Below, piece after piece: positions 59,909-64,000 of a stretch of DNA of 64,000 nt. Position numbers and translations under genes: made by a program. The notes under the pieces are model-generated. The model was given only the letters and a program-made list of their open reading frames with translations. It made no database searches and had not been told where the DNA came from. Numbering within the stretch: the first letter of the stretch is position 1; every line of letters begins with the position of its first letter. The DNA is from Flavobacterium cupriresistens (GTDB taxonomy: Bacteria > Bacteroidota > Bacteroidia > Flavobacteriales > Flavobacteriaceae): the NCBI RefSeq assembly GCF_020911925.1, contig NZ_CP087134.1:1674001-1738000 (forward strand). The letters are read 5' to 3'.

Positions 59909-62173
59909 ATGAAAAATACAAAGTTTCTAGTAATTGCCTTCCTTTTTTGTGGAGCAACATGGAGTCAGGAAGTCAAAAAGACAAGAGCTGAAATAGATGC
60001 TAAAGTTTCTGAGTTATTGTCTAAAATGACCTTGGAAGAAAAAGTGGGTCAAATGACTCAAATTACGGTTACTGTTTTTGAAGATGCAAAAAGACCGGGA
60101 TATTTTGATGCCGCCAAATTAAAACAAGGAATTCAGGAATACCACATCGGTTCTATTTTGAATGTGCCAAATCCAGGAGCGCCAACACTACAAAGGTGGC
60201 AGGAAACGATGACGGCTATTACAAATGAAGCCAATAAATCGAGGCTTAAAATTCCAATATTATATGGTATTGATGCGATACACGGAGCAAGTTATACGGC
60301 TGGAGCGACCTTATTTCCACAACAAATTGGATTGGCAGCCACTTTTAATACCGATTTAGTACAACGTGGTGCTGAGATTTCGGCTTACGAAACCAGAGCG
60401 TCTTCAATTCCATGGGTTTTTTCTCCCGATTTAGATTTTCCACGAAATCCCGCTTGGTCCAGAATGTGGGAGTCATTTGGAGAAGATGCCTATTTATCTT
60501 CCAAAATGGCTGTGGCTTTGGTAAATGGTTTTGAAAGAAACAATGTAGGCTCTAAATATAGTGTCGCATCTTGTATGAAACACTACATTGGTTACGGAAG
60601 TACCACAACCGGAAAAGACCGTACACCCAGTATTATTCCCGAACGCATTTTAAGACAATACGACCTAACAATCTATGAGGCTGCTATAAAAGCCGGAGCA
60701 AAAAGTGTGATGGTAAGTTCCGGAGAAATCAACGGAACTCCGGTGCATTCAAGCAAACATTTAATCACAGATATTCTTAAAAACGAATTGGGTTTTGAAG
60801 GTGTTGTAGTGACAGATTGGAAAGATATTATCTATCTCAATACAAGACATAAAGTAGTAGAAACAAAAAGAGACGCCGTTCGTATAGCTGTTATGGCCGG
60901 AATAGATATGAGCATGGTACCCGAAGAATTTACCTTTTATACGGATTTGGTTGATTTAGTTAAAAAAGGAGAGGTACCAATGTCTCGTATCGACGATGCG
61001 GTATCGAGAATTTTAAGAATGAAATTCGAATTGAATCTGTTTCAAAATACAGTAGCAAATCTAAAAGAGTATCCAAAATTTGGTTCTGCCGAACACATTG
61101 AGGAAGCCTATAAAACAGCAGCCGAATCGATTACTTTATTGAAAAACAACAATGCGGTTTTACCTTTAAATAAAAACGAAAAAATCCTTGTAACAGGAGC
61201 AACTGCCAACAGCATGAAAAACCTGAATGGAGGCTGGTCTTATAACTGGCAAGGAGAAAATGCAGATACCTACGCAGCCGAAAAATTAACCATCTTAGAA
61301 GCTTTTCAAGCCAAACTGGGGAAAGAAAATGTGTTGTACACCGCTGGTGCGGATATTGAAAAAGAAGACGATGCCGAAATTCAAAAAGCAGTAGAGTTGG
61401 CCAAAAGTGCTTCAAAAATTGTCTTGTGTCTTGGAGAGAAAAATTACACCGAAACTCCCGGAGACATCAGCAATATCTTTATGAGTAAGTCTCAGATAAA
61501 ATTGGCTTTGGCATTAGCAAAAGTAAACAAACCGATTATTTTAGTTTTAAATGAAGGCCGACCACGATTAATCAGTGATTTTGAAGATAAAATGAGCGCC
61601 GTCGTGCAATGTTATTTACCCGGAAATGAAGGAGGAAGAGCGTTAGTCGATATTTTATACGGAGAAGTAAATCCAAGTGGAAGACTACCTTACAATTACC
61701 CAAAATACCCGAATTCATTAGAAAAATACAACAGAAAATACACCGAGAGCTTAGCCGACGAAGAGCAAAATAACGATGCTAAATATGAGAAAAGCTATTC
61801 TCCACAATTCGAATTCGGTAGCGGATTATCCTATACTACTTTTACCTATTCAAATTTAAAAATTGACAAAACAGAAATTAACAATACAGAGGAAGTAAAT
61901 GTTTCTGTCGAGGTAACCAATACAGGTAAAAGAGCCGGAAAAGAAGCCGTTTTACTCTATCTGTCTGATAATTTTGCTTCGATAACGCCCGAAGTCAAAG
62001 CACTAAAAAGATTTGAGAAAATTAGTCTGGAACCAAACGAAACCAAAACAGTAAAGTTTACTTTAAATCAAAAAGACTTGCAATTTGTAAATGAGGATCT
62101 AAAATGGATTTCCGAGAAAGGAACTTTTACCATTCAAATCTCAAATCTAAAAAAGGATTTTCTACTTAAATAA
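59909..62173 (+). CDS. Glycoside hydrolase family 3, beta-glucosidase-type
   Basis: 754 residues. Signal peptide (FLVIAFLFCGATWSQ). N-terminal TIM-barrel (~25-370) with KHYIGYGSTTTGKDRTP and the nucleophile Asp303 (VVVTDWKDI), a central alpha/beta sandwich (~400-610) and a C-terminal fibronectin-like domain (~640-754, FGSGLSYTTFTYSNLKI). Removes terminal glucose from oligosaccharides. Adjacent to GH30 and GH5 genes in the same orientation, so probably the final step of the pathway in the periplasm. Confidence 0.95.
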   Translation: MKNTKFLVIAFLFCGATWSQEVKKTRAEIDAKVSELLSKMTLEEKVGQMTQITVTVFEDAKRPGYFDAAKLKQGIQEYHIGSILNVPNPGAPTLQRWQETMTAITNEANKSRLKIPILYGIDAIHGASYTAGATLFPQQIGLAATFNTDLVQRGAEISAYETRASSIPWVFSPDLDFPRNPAWSRMWESFGEDAYLSSKMAVALVNGFERNNVGSKYSVASCMKHYIGYGSTTTGKDRTPSIIPERILRQYDLTIYEAAIKAGAKSVMVSSGEINGTPVHSSKHLITDILKNELGFEGVVVTDWKDIIYLNTRHKVVETKRDAVRIAVMAGIDMSMVPEEFTFYTDLVDLVKKGEVPMSRIDDAVSRILRMKFELNLFQNTVANLKEYPKFGSAEHIEEAYKTAAESITLLKNNNAVLPLNKNEKILVTGATANSMKNLNGGWSYNWQGENADTYAAEKLTILEAFQAKLGKENVLYTAGADIEKEDDAEIQKAVELAKSASKIVLCLGEKNYTETPGDISNIFMSKSQIKLALALAKVNKPIILVLNEGRPRLISDFEDKMSAVVQCYLPGNEGGRALVDILYGEVNPSGRLPYNYPKYPNSLEKYNRKYTESLADEEQNNDAKYEKSYSPQFEFGSGLSYTTFTYSNLKIDKTEINNTEEVNVSVEVTNTGKRAGKEAVLLYLSDNFASITPEVKALKRFEKISLEPNETKTVKFTLNQKDLQFVNEDLKWISEKGTFTIQISNLKKDFLLK

Positions 62174-62186
62174 CCAAAAAGGACCT

Positions 62187-62222
62187 AAACCTGCAAAGTT
62201 TCCCAAACCTTGTAGGTTTAAA
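62187..62222. repeat. Hairpin element between the GH3 and GH5 genes
   Basis: AAACCTGCAAAGTTT CCC AAACCTTGTAGGTTT: imperfect dyad (about two mismatches per arm), related to the hairpin at 9961-9996. May be a partial terminator. Confidence 0.6.
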
Positions 62223-62255
62223 TCTAAATATCAAGCAAGCAAAGACAGTTATAAT

Positions 62256-64000
62256 ATGAAAAAAATAATTTTACTATTGCAATTATTGCTTTCCGCCACT
62301 TCATTCGCACAAGGATTTTTACACCGGGACGGACAGAAAATTGTTGACGGCAGCGGAAAAAATATACTATTACGAGGACTAGGAACCGGAGGTTGGATGG
62401 TGCAGGAAGGATATATGTTACAAACGCAGCCCTTTGCCAGTCCGCAATATGTTATTAAACAGAAAATTCAGGATGTCATTGGCGAAGAGGGAACAAAGGA
62501 GTTTTATGCCGCCTACAAAGCAAACGGAATTACAAAAAGAGACGTTGATTCGTTAGCAGCCTGGGGATTTAATTCTATTCGTTTGCCCATGCATTATAAT
62601 TTATACACACCACCAATTGAAGCTGAGAAAAATGGTGAAATTACCTGGATTGAAGAAGGTTTTACCATGACCGACAACTTACTGAAATGGTGTGCCGAAA
62701 ACAAAATGTACCTTATTTTAGACTTGCATGCCGCTCCAGGTGGACAAGGAAATGATGCCGCCATTTCGGACTATGACACTACCAAACCATCTTTATGGCA
62801 AAGCGAAGCAAATCAGAAAAAAATGATTGCTTTATGGAAAAAGTTAGCCGCCCGCTACAGAGATAATGTATGGATCGGGGCTTATGATATTGTCAATGAA
62901 CCCAACTGGAATTTCACAGGAACCAATAAAAACGGTTGTGATGAAAACGGAAACGGACCATTGAGAGATTTGATGGTAGCCGTTACTAAAGCGATTCGTG
63001 AAGTAGATACAAACCATTTAATTTTCATTGAAGGAAATTGCTGGGGGAATAACTACAACGGAATTTTTCCTTTATGGGACGAAAACATGGCTCTGAGCTT
63101 TCATAAATATTGGAATTACAACACCACAGAATCGATTCAGAAAATGCTAAACTACCGAACACAATACAATGTTCCGATTTGGTTGGGTGAAAGTGGTGAA
63201 AATTCAAATGTATGGTTCAAAGATGTCCTTACATTGATGGAAGGAAATAATATTGGGTGGGCTTTTTGGCCAATGAAAAAAATCGAAAATATTGCTGGAG
63301 TAACTTCAGTAGCCAAGATTCCGGAATACGATGTTTTATTAAAATACTGGAAAGACGGAGGTGAAAAACCATCGGCCGATTTTGCGAAAAAAACGTTGAT
63401 GAAAATAGCAGATAATTATAAAATGGAGAACTTAACGGTGAAGCCGGATGTAATTGATGCCATGTTCAGACAGGTGCAAACCAACGCTACAAAGCCTTAC
63501 AAAAAAAACGCAATTCCGGGCAAGATTGCGGCAACACATTACGACTTAGGAACCACTGGGTTTGCATATTACGATAAAGATTTTGTAAATTACAGAATTG
63601 AAACAGGGAAATTTGACGAATGGAACAAAGGAAATACCATGCGAAATGATGGTGTTGACATTCTGCCTTGCAACGATTCAGGTTCAAATGGTTACCAAGT
63701 TTCGTTTATAGAAAACGACGAATGGTTGCAGTATACAGTCGAAGTTGCAAAACAAAACAGTTATAAGGTTTCGATTCGCTATTCATCTGAAAATGAAGAA
63801 GGAAAGCTTCATCTGGAAATGGATAACGGAAAGAAAACAGAAAGTATTTCACTTCCTTCAACGGGAGGAAACAACAACTGGAAAACAATTGTTTTGTCTG
63901 AAGTAGAATTGAATAAAGGAACTAATAAAATCAAAGTAGTTTTTGACAAAGGAAATTTCAATTTGAATTATTTAGAGTTTGCCGCCAGCAGAAAAAAGCG
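62256..64000 (+). CDS. Glycoside hydrolase family 5 with C-terminal CBM6-like domain, 3' end beyond window
   Basis: Open from the ATG at 62256 to the window edge (581 codons). Signal peptide (LLLQLLLSATSFAQ). GH5 catalytic domain at ~20-370: SLAAWGFNSIRLPMHYN, LDLHAAPGGQG, acid/base Glu215 (YDIVNEPNW), nucleophile Glu312 (IWLGESGENS) and SFHKYWNYN. From ~440 a CBM6-like beta-sandwich (YDKDFVNYRIETG ... SFIENDEWLQYTVEVAKQ). Likely an endo- or exo-beta-glucanase of the locus. The end of the CBM and any further domain are not visible. Confidence 0.92.
   Translation, partial: MKKIILLLQLLLSATSFAQGFLHRDGQKIVDGSGKNILLRGLGTGGWMVQEGYMLQTQPFASPQYVIKQKIQDVIGEEGTKEFYAAYKANGITKRDVDSLAAWGFNSIRLPMHYNLYTPPIEAEKNGEITWIEEGFTMTDNLLKWCAENKMYLILDLHAAPGGQGNDAAISDYDTTKPSLWQSEANQKKMIALWKKLAARYRDNVWIGAYDIVNEPNWNFTGTNKNGCDENGNGPLRDLMVAVTKAIREVDTNHLIFIEGNCWGNNYNGIFPLWDENMALSFHKYWNYNTTESIQKMLNYRTQYNVPIWLGESGENSNVWFKDVLTLMEGNNIGWAFWPMKKIENIAGVTSVAKIPEYDVLLKYWKDGGEKPSADFAKKTLMKIADNYKMENLTVKPDVIDAMFRQVQTNATKPYKKNAIPGKIAATHYDLGTTGFAYYDKDFVNYRIETGKFDEWNKGNTMRNDGVDILPCNDSGSNGYQVSFIENDEWLQYTVEVAKQNSYKVSIRYSSENEEGKLHLEMDNGKKTESISLPSTGGNNNWKTIVLSEVELNKGTNKIKVVFDKGNFNLNYLEFAASRKK

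Overview
The window is a stretch of chromosome from a member of the Flavobacteriaceae, very probably the genus Flavobacterium. The evidence is the gliding/type IX secretion genes (gldJ divergent from porU-porV; ssb-gldE-gldD), the Bacteroidetes-type promoters (TAnnTTTG at -7), the low GC content, the TonB/SusCD and GLPGLI families, and abundant short intergenic repeats. No rRNA, tRNA, phage, insertion sequence or CRISPR array was seen.

Layout. 1-4261: the 5' part of dxs (minus), a TonB-like protein, then a ParE-type toxin-antitoxin pair wedged between a decayed copy of the tadA 5' end and intact tadA, followed by a tandem repeat array. 4262-12796: an alpha-2-macroglobulin lipoprotein and penicillin-binding protein 1C, the usual periplasmic defence/repair pair, then a repeat-rich gap. 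12797-16251: RNase G, a 30-residue basic ribosomal-type protein, an HU-type protein and divergent mutY. 16252-20461: an AT-rich block with a small secreted protein, a GLPGLI protein and an outer-membrane barrel protein. 20462-22783: ssb-gldE-gldD. 22784-29611: a metal-binding-domain lipoprotein, an EamA transporter, a catalytic/non-catalytic M16 protease pair, rplU-rpmA, then a roughly 190-bp tandem repeat array. 29612-38342: AsmA-like protein, MiaE, a glycosyltransferase, an AraC regulator with NTF2-like and AhpD-like enzymes, and an M1 aminopeptidase. 38451-41724: pyruvate dehydrogenase E2 and E1-alpha, and cytidine deaminase. 41802-48779: porV, porU and divergent gldJ. 48895-50178: murF.

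50221-64000 is a polysaccharide utilisation locus: a membrane-anchored propeller/Y_Y_Y/LuxR regulator faces a SusC-SusD pair followed by GH30, GH3 and GH5-CBM6 enzymes (the last cut by the window edge). The enzyme set suggests a beta-glucan target, most likely beta-1,6-linked. A perfect 17-bp direct repeat with 33-bp spacing sits in the regulator-susC gap and is a candidate operator.

Most of the window is core genome. The observations most worth checking are the toxin-antitoxin insertion that separated tadA from its old start and promoter, the 17-bp direct repeat in front of susC, the small-protein/GLPGLI/barrel cassette, and the repeat arrays. No wholly new system could be demonstrated from sequence alone.
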